Shown: positions 1 through 10,928, numbered from the stretch's first letter. The stretch is 64,000 nucleotides of DNA from Pachyseris speciosa (GCA_016490735.1 JAEMWC010000563.1:22501-86500); one strand, 5' to 3'. Numbers and translations are program-made. Notes: generated from the letters alone by a model not told the origin.

Positions 1-700
1 TACTAATTTGCGAATATTGAGTGCTTCTTTAGCCTTGTCTACGGGCACAATAAAACTATCGCAGAATTTCGAGAAACTTGTACCTTTCTTGTTCTGACCT
101 TTTACTGAGCTCTCACCTCGTAGAATTCATTTTTCGGAAGTGAGGTAATGTTTCGAAATAATAGGCGATAGCACTTAATTAATTTGTGTCCGATGATGTC
201 CGCTATATTTAATACGGTAAGCTGCATCAGATACGCTAATAATTCAAGACTGATAGGAGCCTCACGACACCGAAAGTAGACATTAATTATACTAAGTTAA
301 GGCATCGCACTCTACACTCTGAATGCGTAATTCTCCAAGACTATATTTTCGTCAAGCTCTAACCAACCAAGGGAAGAAAATATTGAAAATTTATTCAGCC
401 TTTTATTGGGTGAGCTACAAATTAAAATAGACCAACAGGCGACTCATGAGAGTGAAATTAGACTGAGCATGAACATATATGAAAATCATATATTCGCGGC
501 ATTATACAAAAATTTAAGTAGTGTAATTCTAAAGCTGAGAAATTTAGCAACCCAAATCAAACGGTCATAACAAAGGATATCTACAGTCAGAAATTATATT
601 TACATTATCGTACAGTTCCAAGGGGCAAAATTCAAGAACGGGCTTCACGTTCTTCAGCAAACAATAAATAAAGAATTAGAACAGAATGGCTGGATGAACA
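1..700. other. Non-coding, nothing recognised
   Basis: AT-rich sequence with no convincing open frame, repeat family or RNA gene that I can recognise. Confidence 0.5.
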
Positions 701-907
701 AGCGAACGAAGGAAGGAAGGAAAGAATGAAGGAAGGAAGGAAAGAACGAAAGAACGAAGGAACGAAGGAGCGAATGAACGAAGGAACGAAGGAGCGAAGA
801 AACGAAGGAACGAAGGAACGAAGGAACGAGTGAACTAAAGAAGAAACGAATGAACGAAGGAAGGAACGAATGATTGATTGAATGAACGAACGAACGAACG
901 AACGAAC
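701..907. repeat. GAAC/GAAGG tetra- and pentanucleotide microsatellite
   Basis: Imperfect runs of GAAC, GAAGG, GAAA and GAATG cover about 200 bp and end in a clean (GAAC)n stretch. The Ser/Phe/Arg-rich open frame read on the minus strand is only a translation of this repeat and is not a gene. Confidence 0.9.
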
Positions 908-1069
908 TTGAAACTGAAGTAGTAGAGCGACATAAATGAACATTTGGTTTCAGTTTTATTGATATATTTTGATTGTGTTTCCTGTTGTTGTGTATTCATA
1001 CGCTATATACATAAGCATTTTCAAAACTATAAATGTTTTGATCCCCCACCCCCTCAAAAAAGCGGTGTC

Positions 1070-2150
1070 ATATTACACCCTTACCCTCCCATAACGGTTA
1101 CCTCTCCTCAACGGCCACTTACTTCTCTCCCCTAGGTGGCTGTTGTAGAGAGGTTCAACTGTACTTAAAGCGAAATTGAGGTGGAATCGAAAGGAAACAT
1201 AAAGATGGGACCATATTTTATTCCGCTTTAGGTTTTCTTGCGAGCTCAACAAAGTTTCCCCTCTTTCAACACTAAAAAAAAAAAGACGCGAGAAAGGGAA
1301 CGAGCAATATGGACGCATTCTTCCTTCTCTCAGGTGAATAAGCTTCGCTTCGTTGAAAATACTGTCAGCTACTTTTTGTTTATTCGTTTGTCTGTTCAAA
1401 TAAAACAATTGATACTATGCCAAAGGAAAAACGTAACAGTCAATTAGAATACAGGAAAGCCGTTGTGTTTTCGTCGGTACTCCACCGAACCTTCCCATCG
1501 TGCACTGCAATAATTGTGTAGGGCTGTGCATTTTCTGTGGCATGGCATTATAGTTATCCAACGTTTTTCTCGTATAGTTTACCATAGAATATCCACTTTT
1601 CACTTATATTTTCTTTGCATGCACACTCACCCAAAGGCTCCGCGTGTATACCGAGAAAATACAAGTGACTCGTAACGTATTCCAAGGTATATCACTCGAA
1701 TGGAAAGTATTGGATAGCAAGTATACGGCCAATTGCCATATACTGCAATATATAGGTTCGTAAAACATGATGTGTAAAAGACAATAAAGTAGGCAAACAT
1801 GAAGTGAATTGAGTTTAAACCTCACTTACCGACACCTCTCGTAAGCAGACACCTCGGCATAAGCGGCCACAAACCGCGATCCCAGCTACCTCTCAACATT
1901 TAGAAGCTCCTGTAAAAACACACCCCTCTTAAGCAGAAGCGGACACTTATCTAAAGCTCAATGGGCTAAAATGGCCACCTTAGTTTAGGCGAACAAACTA
2001 TTAAGTCGACCTCAAACGACAAGGATCAATTCCACTTATACTGATACCTCTGTCGATTAGTTTTTCCATTTAAGGACTACTGACACTTTCTAATTTGCCG
2101 ACAGTGGACACCTAATAGGACACTGGACACTACCCGGTCCTGAGGGAGTC
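1070..2150. mobile_element. Degenerate DNA-transposon-like non-coding sequence
   Basis: Phrases such as AGAGAGGTTCAACTGTAC (about 1148-1166) and repeated 'aagcggccac', 'gcagacacctc' and 'gcggacact' words (about 1810-1990) resemble non-coding ends of Tigger/mariner-like elements common in invertebrate genomes. No transposase frame and no matching second terminus was found, so the assignment rests on word-level resemblance only. Confidence 0.3.
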
Positions 2151-2376
2151 CGCTCACGCGCGGAAGTGTACACTGAATATTTCTTGAGACTTGGAGTAGA
2201 AAGGAAACATAAAACAGCGATTGAAGAACCTTTCATATCCACCCCACGTTTCTTTACTGGCTCAACAAGCTTTCTTTTCCATGATCTGATTCACAAACAA
2301 GCTAGGTAAACAGATAGATGAACACTTGCACCTTTAAGATCCGACAAACGTTCTTGTTAAGTCTGGTGCTGCCTAA

Positions 2377-2972
2377 ATTCTTGGTTTTCACTCACGAAAG
2401 TAAAAAAATAAAATCATCAACCATTCGATAGATAAAGTCAAGAAATTGAGATATTGTAGAATAGTAATAAATAAACAACATGCTAAAGTCTCAGGGCTGT
2501 GCGGTATCCCGTACTCGAGTTATTCGGCAAAATCTACCACTCAAAATTACAGAGTTTAGTATAGAAACGCCATGTTAGTGTCCCTCTGAGGGGCACAAAT
2601 ATGGTGGCCGGAAACGAGTGAAAACATCTGGAATTTACTTTTGCTATCTCAAAGGCTTTCTTCTCTGTTTTGAGCTTGCAAACATCCACATAGACGCTTC
2701 TTTCGTCATGTTGGCTTTTCAGAACTAAAAAAAAGGGGGAATCGATGTTTTCATGTACGTGACATGCCTGTGAGCAGACATGTTTATGTCACACACTGTA
2801 ATAAAATCTAAAATTCAAATTGCTCTGTTTTCAAAACAAAGCAAGTTATCGAGCTAAAAACATGCGAGCAGATACATTTCTAAAACGTCTTTTACGTGAT
2901 GAAGCTAAAAATGCAAAAGTCTGTTTAATTTTGAATTTCTGTTTTTTATGACGTCATGTGAAAACCAAGAAT
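2377..2972. mobile_element. TIR element (MITE-like), ~596 bp
   Basis: The left end reads ATTCTTGGTTTTCAC and the right end, reverse-complemented, reads ATTCTTGGTTTTCACATGAC, giving matching terminal inverted repeats. Inside are 'gccatgttagtg' and 'tatggtggccgg' words and no transposase frame. No clear target-site duplication was found, so superfamily is open. Confidence 0.5.
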
Positions 2973-3014
2973 AGATGAACAAACACATGCACGTTGACCT
3001 GGAAACGTTTTGTA

Positions 3015-3433
3015 AAGGCCGCCGCCCACTAGCCGATTTTTTGTCGGGGTCAAATCAGGTTAAAATTTGTCGGGTCATCAGCTTGCCGCACACTGGCCGA
3101 TTTTTTGTCGCGAAATAACCGCGTTGAGGCATTGTGCCGAGTCATCCAAAATCAAGATGGCGCCTATTCCTCCATGTTGGAAAAGACGCTTGTTTACGTG
3201 ACTCTTATGACATTTCCAAATTGGTTGAGGCGCGCGCGAGTCCCGGCAAATTGTCTTGGTCCACCACACACTAGTCGACTAGACCCAACGAGACATTTTG
3301 AGGTCTAGCACTGTCAGATATCGCCCGACAAGCCCCGATCTTGTCGCAGACTTGTCTAAATTCACCGCACACTAGCCGACAAGCGAAGATTTTTCGTCGG
3401 CCGACAAAGAATCGGCTAGTGTGCGGCGGCCTT
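3015..3433. mobile_element. GC-rich TIR element with internal terminal-motif copies
   Basis: Termini AAGGCCGCCGCCCACTAGCC and its inverted partner at 3410-3433 (ggctagtgtgcggcggcctt) bracket about 420 bp. The motif CGCACACTAGCCGA, or a one- or two-base variant, recurs inside near 3090, 3265 and 3367, so the termini have internal satellites. Such subterminal repeats are usual binding sites for transposases. No coding frame is supported. The flanks (GTAA / TATA) do not give a clean target duplication. Confidence 0.6.
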
Positions 3434-3858
3434 ATAGGTTTGGCTGGTAAAAGAAATTAATGCACTCGACCGGACAAGCAAAAAATTGCGATAACAAACC
3501 GACATTTCAGCAGTGTTAGACGCCATTGCCAAGGTAACTACTTAACGAACGCAAGCAAATAGAGAAATAACAATAGGAATAACGTGAAACGCGAATAAGA
3601 AGTTGTACGGCATACAAAAGTACTCACGATGTGTAGACAATTTCCGGGTTTAATAACGAAAATGAAACAAAAAATACAAAATAACTGGTCTCGCGATCCT
3701 CGTGTTGTTTGCGTCTTGTCTCCTCAAAAACCTCTCCCTTTTTCACAATACATTTCACCTGTCAATCATCTAAGTACTAAATGTGACATCCGGTTGTAAC
3801 GCTAGGCAGTCACGATAGTTCCGGTCAACGCCACCGCTGTGTCCTTTCAGCTTACCCT

Positions 3859-4054
3859 GGCCCTGGCAAACGAGGACACATTGTGGCGGACACAAATGTT
3901 TTCCTGTTTGTGCGCGAGCGCAACATTTGTTGCGGACACAAAAAATGTTTCTGATTTTTACCAGAAACATTTTGTGTCCGCAACAAATGTTGCGCGCGCG
4001 AGCAAACAGGGAAACATTTGTGTCCGCAACATTGTGTCCTCGTTTACCAGGGCC
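3859..4054. mobile_element. Near-palindromic MITE, GGCCCTGG ends, 196 bp
   Basis: The two halves are near-perfect reverse complements around a short centre at about 3956-3965: GGCCCTGGCAAACGAGGACA at the left and its complement at the right. The transcript would fold into one long hairpin. The first bases, GCCCTGGCAAA, match the start of the Harbinger-type element at 12964, hinting at shared mobilisation. Confidence 0.75.
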
Positions 4055-4055
4055 T

Positions 4056-4490
4056 TAAAAAGCTCTATTAAGCCCCCCCTCCCCCCGGGGGGGGGGGGCT
4101 TATTTAATTTCAGGCCTTATTAACGGGGGGTTTATTGGAGAGGGGGGCTTAATAGAGAGGGGGGCTTATTTAAAATCTTAGAACACGCCGTTTTCGTGTT
4201 AAATAGTTTCTTTACAAATCTCAAACAACTCCAGTAAAACGTTACTTAACTACCGAGCGGGAAACAGTATTGCGCGATTTATTGTACATTTGTTTAAAAA
4301 CAAACCAACAGGGCCGCATAAAGTGTATTTCGTAAGAGGGAATAGTAGGGAATAATTACAAAATCTCGTGTCCAAATGGGGGAGGGGGCTTATTAGAGAG
4401 GAGGGGCTTATACAAAAACCGACTCCCAAACGGGGGGCTTATTAGAGAGGGGGACTTAAAAGAGAGGGGGGGTGCTTCATAGAGCTTTTA
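4056..4490. mobile_element. G-rich TIR element with repeated GGGGGGCTTATTAGAGAGG motif
   Basis: Left end TAAAAAGCTCTATTAAGC and right end, reverse-complemented, TAAAAGCTCTATGAAGC form terminal inverted repeats. The motif GGGGGCTTATTAGAGAGG and variants occurs about six times, clustered toward both ends. The element abuts the preceding palindromic MITE, leaving almost no unique DNA between them. No transposase frame. Confidence 0.55.
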
Positions 4491-5218
4491 CGGTAAGTGA
4501 ACACGCCTCTCCAAGCCATCAAGGAAGCAACCAAACATGGAATTAATAAATTTCCTTGTGAGACTAGAGGCAGAAAGGAAACATAAAGCAGAGATGCAAG
4601 TGTGCAAGAGCCTTTCATCTCTACTTTGCGTTCTCTTTCCTGGCTCAACAATGTTTCTTCTCTTTGAATACTGGAAACAGGTTGACTAAATAAATAGCGA
4701 CTGAAATGATAAGAGGGAGATAGAAGTGCGTTTCTTTTCTTCTTTGTTATTAGGCTCGTTTGACTGTTTGTTTGTTTATTTTTTGTCGGCTCGACTGAAT
4801 AAAGCAACAGAAAAGTAGGTAAGAGAGTACTTGTAAGTAAAACCGCTAATAAATACAATAATGTGAAACTTGAGGTAGAAAAGGATCCTATCCTTTTATC
4901 ACCAGATTATATCTATCTCCTTCTTGGCTCAACAATTGCTTTTTCTTTTAACAATGAGAGCGAAATAACTGGGTACAGAGCCGGCCGACAACAGACCAAA
5001 CCCTTCAATTGTCAGTGCTGAGCAAACTTAGTTGCCTAACCACCATGGGAAAATTTGCTTAAATTCCGGATACGTTGAAACTACGTCTACTTCATTCTTT
5101 CTCCGGCGTTGATTATTATTTTGTCTTTTTGGCTATTTTGTGAAAACTATTACTTGATACATTGAAAACAAAAAACCTTTATAAGTAATCATGAATCGCC
5201 CTGAAATTTAATCGGTAA

Positions 5219-5870
5219 GGGCTGGTTCACACGTGAGACGCAAATGCAAATGCAAGTGCAAACGACGTTCACACGTCGAACGCAAACGCAAGGAAGGTGA
5301 GATACGCAAGCGCAGTCGAAGTCTTTTTCAAGATGGCGGACGAGATGGAAGTTTTGATGCTACTACTTTTCCTGCTTTTCGCTTACCGACTGATAAAGAG
5401 ACGAAAAAGACGTGTCCAGACGTTTTTATCGTGTACAAAGTATATCGTTAGAATATAGTAGGATTAGTTCCTACTATGTGAAGGTGCCACCTTGATATTA
5501 AAACTGGCAGGGGAAATAAACCACCCTGGGTAAAAGGGGGTGTCCCTTATGTGTTTTAATATTTCACTTTATGGGTTTGTTGCTTTAAACGGAATTAAAA
5601 AAAACAGTGAGAAATCCCCAACCGAACCCGCACCCGTGGAAGACGCCATCTTGGGTTCAACTTCAACCGTGGAGGCATGGAACAAGTGTTTTGTTACCTT
5701 ACGTTTGCATTTGCGTTGCCCCGGTTCACACGTGTGAAATACAAACGCAAGCGCAAATGCAAGCGCAAGAAAATGAAAAATTTTCCATTTCTTGCGTCGG
5801 CGCTTGCGCTTGCATTTGCATTTGCGTTACGGTAGTTCACACGTGTATTTCCTTGCATTTGCATTTAAGT
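5219..5870. mobile_element. Non-autonomous element with GCAAATGCAAATGC arrays (Harbinger-like?)
   Basis: Both ends carry GGTTCACACGTG next to arrays of (C/G)GCAAATGCAAATGC, and 5715-5860 is itself an inverted repeat of the same motifs around a short centre. An internal mini-frame is listed separately. The exact termini and target duplication are unclear because the GTTCACACGTG motif recurs at 5225, 5268, 5724 and 5838. Confidence 0.5.
5333..5458 (+). pseudogene. 41-codon transposase-start-like frame
   Basis: An ATG in a good context (AAGATGGCGG) opens a 41-residue frame beginning MADEMEVLML, followed by a leucine run and then a basic stretch IKRRKRRV. Many PIF/Harbinger proteins start with a short acidic segment, a leucine-rich run and an arginine-rich stretch, so this could be the residual N-terminus of such a protein kept in a non-autonomous element. 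The frame stops after 41 codons with no recognisable catalytic domain. Similarity was judged by eye; a chance frame is a real alternative. Confidence 0.3.
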
Positions 5871-6386
5871 TGTGTACAAAATTGCGAGGACGCAGTTTTG
5901 ATAGTAATGCTACATAATCTGAGCTGGTTTGTGGCTATACTCATAACAGGAAACTAACAACTTACTCTTCCTCCCGGTATTCGTTGTCTTTCCATTGTAT
6001 TTTGTTTAATATTCAATCGCTGTTGCGGTGTATTCGACAAAACCGTTTAACAAATTCCACAAATCTTCGTTTATGACGCAAGATTTTATACACGTAAATA
6101 GCGCGCGCGCGCTTTATTTAAATCTTGACACAGGACACCCAGGCAAAAATAAAAACAAAACGCAGTGTAGGAATTCTATGGAACCTTTGTTTATGATAAT
6201 TTGGGTTTTCATCAGAACAAACAGGTCATGTCTTGTGGCTTGCAGCATCGATACGAAAAACTCCTGTATAAAAGTTGGCCGGATGACATTGAAGAGACAA
6301 CGTAAAGAGATGAGGAGGACTGGTTGGTTTGAAATTCGAGGCATTGTTCTAATGCAAGTTACGTTTCTTGTGGGCCCATTGAAACT

Positions 6387-6560
6387 ATTCTTTGATTGTA
6401 CTCACGTGATAAGACGGCCATGTTGGTGCCAAAACAATAGAAAAATATAGCTCAAGGTTTGCATAATAATAGAGTCAAATTCGCAAAAGACATCTTAAAA
6501 AGTTTGCTATTGTTCTTTCCACCAACATGGCCGCCGTGACGTCAGGTGCAATCAAAGAAT
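6387..6560. mobile_element. MITE with ATTCTTTGAT termini, 174 bp
   Basis: Left ATTCTTTGATTGTACTCACG and the right-end complement ATTCTTTGATTGCACCTGACG pair, followed by inverted GGCCATGTTGGTG segments and CAATAG. It is a compact palindromic element with an AT-rich loop and no coding capacity. Confidence 0.7.
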
Positions 6561-6707
6561 GAATTACCAGTGAGGAAGACTTTAGAATATGACTACCTAT
6601 TTTGCCTTGTGATCTCTCAATTGCAAGGATAACTTACAAAGGTGTGAAACATATAAACGCCCACTAGATAATTATGGAACAACGTTGACGGCAAGAGCGA
6701 CAAGAAC

Positions 6708-7675
6708 GCCACACGACAATTTTTTTTTCTCTATTCAGAATTTTATTTCTGTAAACAATTTAAATAAATAAAAACAAACAGAACATGAGTAAAACTTTAC
6801 AGTGGTCGTTACGCATATAGAATATGTTTAACAATGCCTTACGTTTACAAAGCGTGTTACCTATTACATATTATATTAAGATTCTAGAAAGGGAGGGGGG
6901 ATGGGGGTCAGATGGTTACGCCAAGCTTACTTATATATTTCCAGTTGCAGACTTAATTTAGAGATAAATTCCGAAACGTCCAATTTCTTTTGCATTGTCT
7001 TGCAGGCATAATAATATTGTTTTGAATAGAGCAGGAGAAGACTCAGGTCTTTGGTGTGATTATTAGAAAGATTAGAAACTGGAGTTGATAGATTGGAAAA
7101 TATCTGTAAAGGCGTGAGAATCACATTAGTTTTATGCAAATCGTTAAACCATTGAATGGATTTCTCGCATAAATTTAAGAACGGCTGACACTCAGGAAAA
7201 GCATGTTCAATAGAATCGCATCGATCTTGTCGCACATAGAACACTTCTCACAATTTGTTAGTCCATAGTATTTTAGTTCCTTATTAGTGACTAGAATTCT
7301 GTGCAATAGTTTAAAGTTGAATTGTCTTAATTTGTTGTCGCGTGCAACTTTAGGGTGTTTTTTCTGCCAATATTTAATTGCAGTGGGTTCTATATCGATT
7401 GCTTCTATAAACAATTTCTAAAATTCCTTACATTGCATTTCCCTGAGGTCAAAAGTGATATCTTTAGAGAATTTGTAATCAAAGTTCTTGTGGAACGAAC
7501 TTAGCTGCTGAAGATCCTTATTTATTGAGGCCTGGTTTTTGAGCCACGCAGGAATGGCCGAGGTGATTTGGAAATATTGCGGGAAATTAACATTTATGTT
7601 GTATTTTTTCCTGAATTCTTGTAACGAAAGAAAGTTACTCTGACTTGTCCTGTGGCTCACAAGCCACACGACAAT
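6708..7675 (-). mobile_element. 5-prime-truncated LINE insertion with 13-bp TSD
   Basis: A perfect 13-bp direct repeat, GCCACACGACAAT, flanks the insertion (6708-6720 and 7663-7675). On the minus strand the inserted DNA ends in a poly(A), seen as a T-run at 6721-6728, as expected for target-primed reverse transcription. The body encodes the C-terminal part of a LINE ORF2: a region reading IKYWQKKHPKV...LLHRILVTNK and a Cys-rich segment CEKCSMCD...HAFPEC. It carries an in-frame TAG at about 7418 and a frameshift near 7225, so it is dead. Confidence 0.85.
6927..7662 (-). pseudogene. LINE ORF2 C-terminal remnant
   Basis: Minus-strand coding remnant inside the LINE insertion. Read in order it has a linker (LQEFRKKYNINVNFPQ), then FKLLHRILVTNKELKYYG, then a zinc-finger-like Cys/His segment (CEKCSMCDK...IEHAFPEC) typical of the region after the reverse transcriptase in animal LINEs. 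One TAG stop and one frameshift separate three open pieces. No reverse-transcriptase core is present because the copy is 5-prime truncated. I place it among LINEs with confidence but cannot name the clade. Confidence 0.75.
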
Positions 7676-7775
7676 AGGTAGTAGTAGTAGTCTTTATTTC
7701 ACTGATAAAATACATATCAAGTGTTACATGGATTATATATAACTATTAAATACTTAAAAATGCGCCAAATATGCA

Positions 7776-9379
7776 TTAATTACCAATAGCTAAATTGTAA
7801 TTAAAACTAAGTCTGTTAATAAAAGAATTCTTGAAACGCTCAGTATTACAAATTGGAAATGTAGGCTTGACTTGTCTAAGCTTAAGGGTAGCAGGGTTAA
7901 TCCTAGGAAGGGAGTGATGTAAAGGATGACGTTCCCACTCGCTTAATTTCTTAAAAATACCTTTATCGGACTTTTCCAAGCAATTAATAATGGAAACAGG
8001 AGAGGACGTGTATCTTCGTTTATGACAACGATCAAGGAAACATTGTATGGTATTAAGTTCTGGTGGGGATGAACCATATACAGATATTCCATACATAAGC
8101 TTAGGCAAAACTAGAGTGCTGAATAATTTAGGCCCGGTTCATACGTCGCATTTCTGCCGTGTCGAATGCAATTGAGACAATAGATAATGAGATGATTTGC
8201 CTCATTATCTTTTGTTTGAATTGCATTCGACACGGCAGAAATGCGACTTATGAACCGGGCCTAATCCAACTCCGTCTGGCAATACTCTTCCTTCCTTAGA
8301 GTTCTTAGAATACATAGACATTTATTAGCTGCGGCCAGCTTATTCTTGACATGAACAGAGAACCTACAATTTTCCTGAAATGTAACCCCTAAAATACATA
8401 GTTCTGGATGTTGCGGGATATTCTTTACTGTCTCTAGTACATTATTGTAGCCTTTCTTTCGGAAAACCATTTCTTTACATTTAGAGAAATTACATTTCAT
8501 GCAATTATTGATTGACCATTCTGTAAAGTTGTTCACTACATGAATTGCAGTATTACTTTCACCATCCTTCCAAACAGGAATAATTAGAGTGGAATCATCT
8601 GCATACTTGAACAACGAAGAGTTAGACTCTGGATCTGTTTGCAGATCATTTATGAATATATTAAATAAATAGGGGCCACTAACACTTCCTTGCGAGGTGC
8701 CTTTGTTCACGCTGATCCAATCACAAGCAATGCTATTGCAGACAACACGTTGTCTCCTACCAGTGAGAAAACTTAAGTACCAATTAAAAATATATGGATT
8801 AAGCGGCAGGAGTTTAAGTTTGGAAAATAACAGATCGTGTTTAACAGTGTCAAAGGCCTTGCTGAAGTCCATCGCAAACACCCTTACCGCATTGCATCCC
8901 TTTTGATCCAAAGACTTAAGAATTTCATGTTGCATTGTTAACAGAGCGCCAGTACAGCTGCCACCTTCTCTATAAGTAAACTGTGTGGGACTCAAGCTAC
9001 TCTCGACAATGTTCTTAACGTAGGACTTATAAACAACCTTTTCGAATGCTCTAGCAATAACCGGGGTTATGTTTATTCCTCTAAAGTCCCCATTTTCCTT
9101 GGGAGTTTCAACCTTGGGAAGAGGGGTTATGTTGGCACTCTTCCACGAACTCGGCCATGCATGGGTTTCAAGGGACAGGTTCCATATTTTAGTTACCACA
9201 GGAGTAAGAATTTCAGCATGGTCCTTCCATATCCAGAAAGGGATCTGATCTGGACCGGTGGCTGTCTTCTTTAAACCTAAGAGTGATCTCCATACCTGCA
9301 TCTCGCCTACGCGTGGTATTTCAGCATCAGATGGAATTGGTATGGGCTCTGGTTTATGATAATTGTTATCAGTGCACAA
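7776..9379 (-). pseudogene. LINE reverse transcriptase (broken)
   Basis: The main frame (8263-9379, 372 codons) holds a reverse transcriptase: linker [35 protein letters not shown], motif A with [11 protein letters not shown], motif B with [15 protein letters not shown], and the catalytic YADD in [10 protein letters not shown]. After the inserted MITE the frame resumes at 8108-7776 with LPKLMYGISVYGS, the usual start of the post-RT region. No endonuclease domain lies upstream, so it is 5-prime truncated. Splicing out the MITE with one TA does not restore the frame exactly, so a further indel is likely. The order of motifs is characteristic; clade CR1/L2-like is a guess from the tail. Confidence 0.85.
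8131..8261. mobile_element. 131-bp palindromic MITE inside the LINE, TA target
   Basis: GGCCCGGTTCATACGTCGCA and its inverted copy form arms of about 50 bp round a short loop. TA lies at both edges (8129-8130, 8262-8263), as for Tc1/mariner-type insertion. The insertion point lies inside the reverse-transcriptase coding region, so the MITE came later than the LINE. A half copy of a related family (GTTTCAAACGTCGTGCTACTG) is at about 46347-46430. Confidence 0.8.
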
Positions 9380-9385
9380 TGAGCA

Positions 9386-9560
9386 GGTTTAATGAGCATA
9401 AACAACACAAACCATTAACAACTCTGCACGTGCGTTTTGCATTTTGGTATGTTTCTTTGCCGTCCCAGGGGAGTTCGTAGCTAGGATAATTCTGCAGGTG
9501 CACACAATTTTCCAGATTCCCTTTCTCCCCCATCCCTTCTCCCCCAACCAAATTCCAAAA
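9386..9560. mobile_element. Fragment related to the GGGAGCTTTAG element
   Basis: TTAATGAGCATAAACAACAC...CTCTGCACGTGCGTTTTGCATTTTGGTATGTTTCTTTGCCGTCC parallels 26494-26560 inside the element at 25651-26789. The companion part would be 6683-6720 (GACGGCAAGAGCGACAAGAACGCC), separated now by two LINEs. Confidence 0.5.
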
Positions 9561-10317
9561 TATTTTTCACGTGACTTGATTAAATTTTCTTCCCATCAGT
9601 ATGGTGAGGTTATGTTGTAAGCGTACGTGTTCTTACTTGATATGAAATGACAGCTAAGTAGTAAGATTATTTGTCGCTATTTGAGTTTATTGAAGCGCTC
9701 TGATCGGTTATCATAAATTGAGCTAACACGTTAGTGGTATCTCATACTTTTATTCACAAATGAGTGGCTTTTTCCGCAGCTGTGTGCCACGTTGTTTTTG
9801 ATCGGCATTGTTTTCCTTGTAAATGCACCAACATAGCCGTAACGCAACGCGTTTCTTAGAAATCTACACAAAGCAATCAGTGTGTACATGTGTCCTCATC
9901 TCCAACTTGACTTTTTCAGAGACTTCATTGGCGCAAGAACAAAGGAATCGAGAGGCGGAGCGGAAGGAGATGGATGGACTTTTTACGGTTTCACCTTCTC
10001 GTACCCCACCCCCCCCCCCCCCTCCCCTCCCCCTACTGGGCTACTGGAAATGGTGGGGATTGGAAGTGGTTTAGCTTCAACCTTTTTCTGAGCAATTTGT
10101 AGTTCGTATAGTTCGGTACACAAGCACAATACAGGCGAATCCCACTTACTCAGTTTACTCAAAGTAATGACAAGCCTGAGTAACATAATCCCACTGATAA
10201 GTAAATAGCCTGGGACTAGGCTCCGTAGCGGGGTTATGGAGCGAAAAGAACGGAGCGTGGCGAAAAAAAGGAACAATCGGGGGACTGGGGGAGGGGGAGC
10301 GGCGGTGTCACAGTGAT
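9561..10317. other. Non-coding with poly-C tract
   Basis: No gene recognised. A C-rich tract lies at 10006-10033. The duplicated open frames across it reflect base composition only. Confidence 0.5.
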
Positions 10318-10450
10318 ATGTGTATCCCTATACAAATATCACTAGTGATATGTGTATCCCCTTCTCATATTACTTCAGTGTTTTGTGTATCCCCGGTACC
10401 CTCTCAGGATGCACAAATCCATAGCGTTTTGGGTATCCCCTCCAAAACAA
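10318..10450. repeat. GTGTATCCCC short dispersed direct repeats
   Basis: TGATATGTGTATCCC occurs at 10313 and 10344, followed by TTTTGTGTATCCCC and TTTTGGGTATCCCC at wider spacing. It is a short degenerate tandem cluster with no coding role visible. Confidence 0.5.
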
Positions 10451-10580
10451 ACCAGGATTTCGCGGAAAATTCGCAAAGAAATAAAACACGAAGAGCGGAG
10501 ATAAACATTGTAAAGCATCGCATTTTATATAGACTTGACGATCAGGATTTTGCGGGAAATTCGCAAATTACCGGCGAGCG

Positions 10581-10793
10581 ATGGATTCCGCAAAATATGA
10601 AAACCTTTTGCAAGATGTGAAAAACCAGGTTTACCTTGAAGGGTTGACGAAACAAGACAAAATGATCTTGCGAAGATTTGCCAGAAAGTTCGAGTATGAC
10701 TCCGAGTTAGACTCCTTGTCAGTACTACCTTTCACACGTAACGCTTTTGGAGGTCAAGAATGCAGACGTTCGAACTTCAAATTTCGAGCATAA
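10581..10793 (+). pseudogene. Integrase-N-terminus-like fragment (GIN/retroelement)
   Basis: A 70-codon frame starts MDSAKYENLLQDV and contains LEGLTKQDKMILRRFARKFEY. A 'GL(T/S)KxxKxxLRR(x)A(x)F' segment is seen just before the HHCC zinc finger of retroelement and GIN-type integrases. No zinc finger or catalytic core follows, so at best this is a truncated first segment. The two flanking AG-rich phrases CAGGATTT(C/T)GCGG(A/G)AAATTCGCAAA at 10453 and 10542 form a short direct repeat just upstream. Assignment is by motif memory and is tentative. Confidence 0.35.
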
Positions 10794-10864
10794 TTTAAAT
10801 CGCTAAACACACAACTCACACAGACTGTGACTAAACACAGTTTTGTTCCGACGGGTTTCTTTTG

Positions 10865-10928
10865 CGGGTCACGGTTCACGGTTCATGGGTCACGGGTCAC
10901 GGGTCACGGGTCACGGGTCACAGGTCAT
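10865..10928. repeat. GGGTCAC heptamer array
   Basis: Seven to nine tandem copies of GGGTCAC with GGTTCAC variants. It is preceded by TTTTGTTCCGACGGGTTTCTTTTGC, which reappears reverse-complemented beside the array at 15068-15105, so the two loci are the same repeat in opposite orientation. Confidence 0.85.

Larger units (their letters stand above)
1166..4960. repeat. Four degenerate dispersed copies of a ~100-bp motif
   Basis: A motif with the order GTAGAAAGGAAACATAAA, a spacer, CTTTCAT..C, a spacer, TTCCTGGCTCAACAA, TTTC occurs at about 1176-1265, 2186-2276, 4562-4675 and 4868-4950, always on the plus strand. Each copy is diverged and the spacing is irregular (roughly 1.0, 2.4 and 0.3 kb). 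It may be the remains of one transposon family or of a local amplification. It is not coding. Confidence 0.5.
7676..9385 (-). mobile_element. LINE copy with (CTA)n tail, interrupted by a MITE
   Basis: Minus-strand LINE whose 3-prime end shows AATAAAGACTACTACTACTACC at 7676-7697, a short microsatellite tail as in CR1/L2-like LINEs. The upstream end at about 9385 joins DNA like that at 26490-26560 (TTAATGAGCA...CTCTGCACGTGCG). This suggests that the LINE landed in an older DNA element of the GGGAGCTTTAG family. A 131-bp MITE splits the coding frame at 8131-8261. Confidence 0.75.

Noticed and set aside
632..943. Ser/Phe/Arg-rich 103-codon minus-strand frame
   Set aside because: Translation of the GAAC/GAAGG microsatellite.
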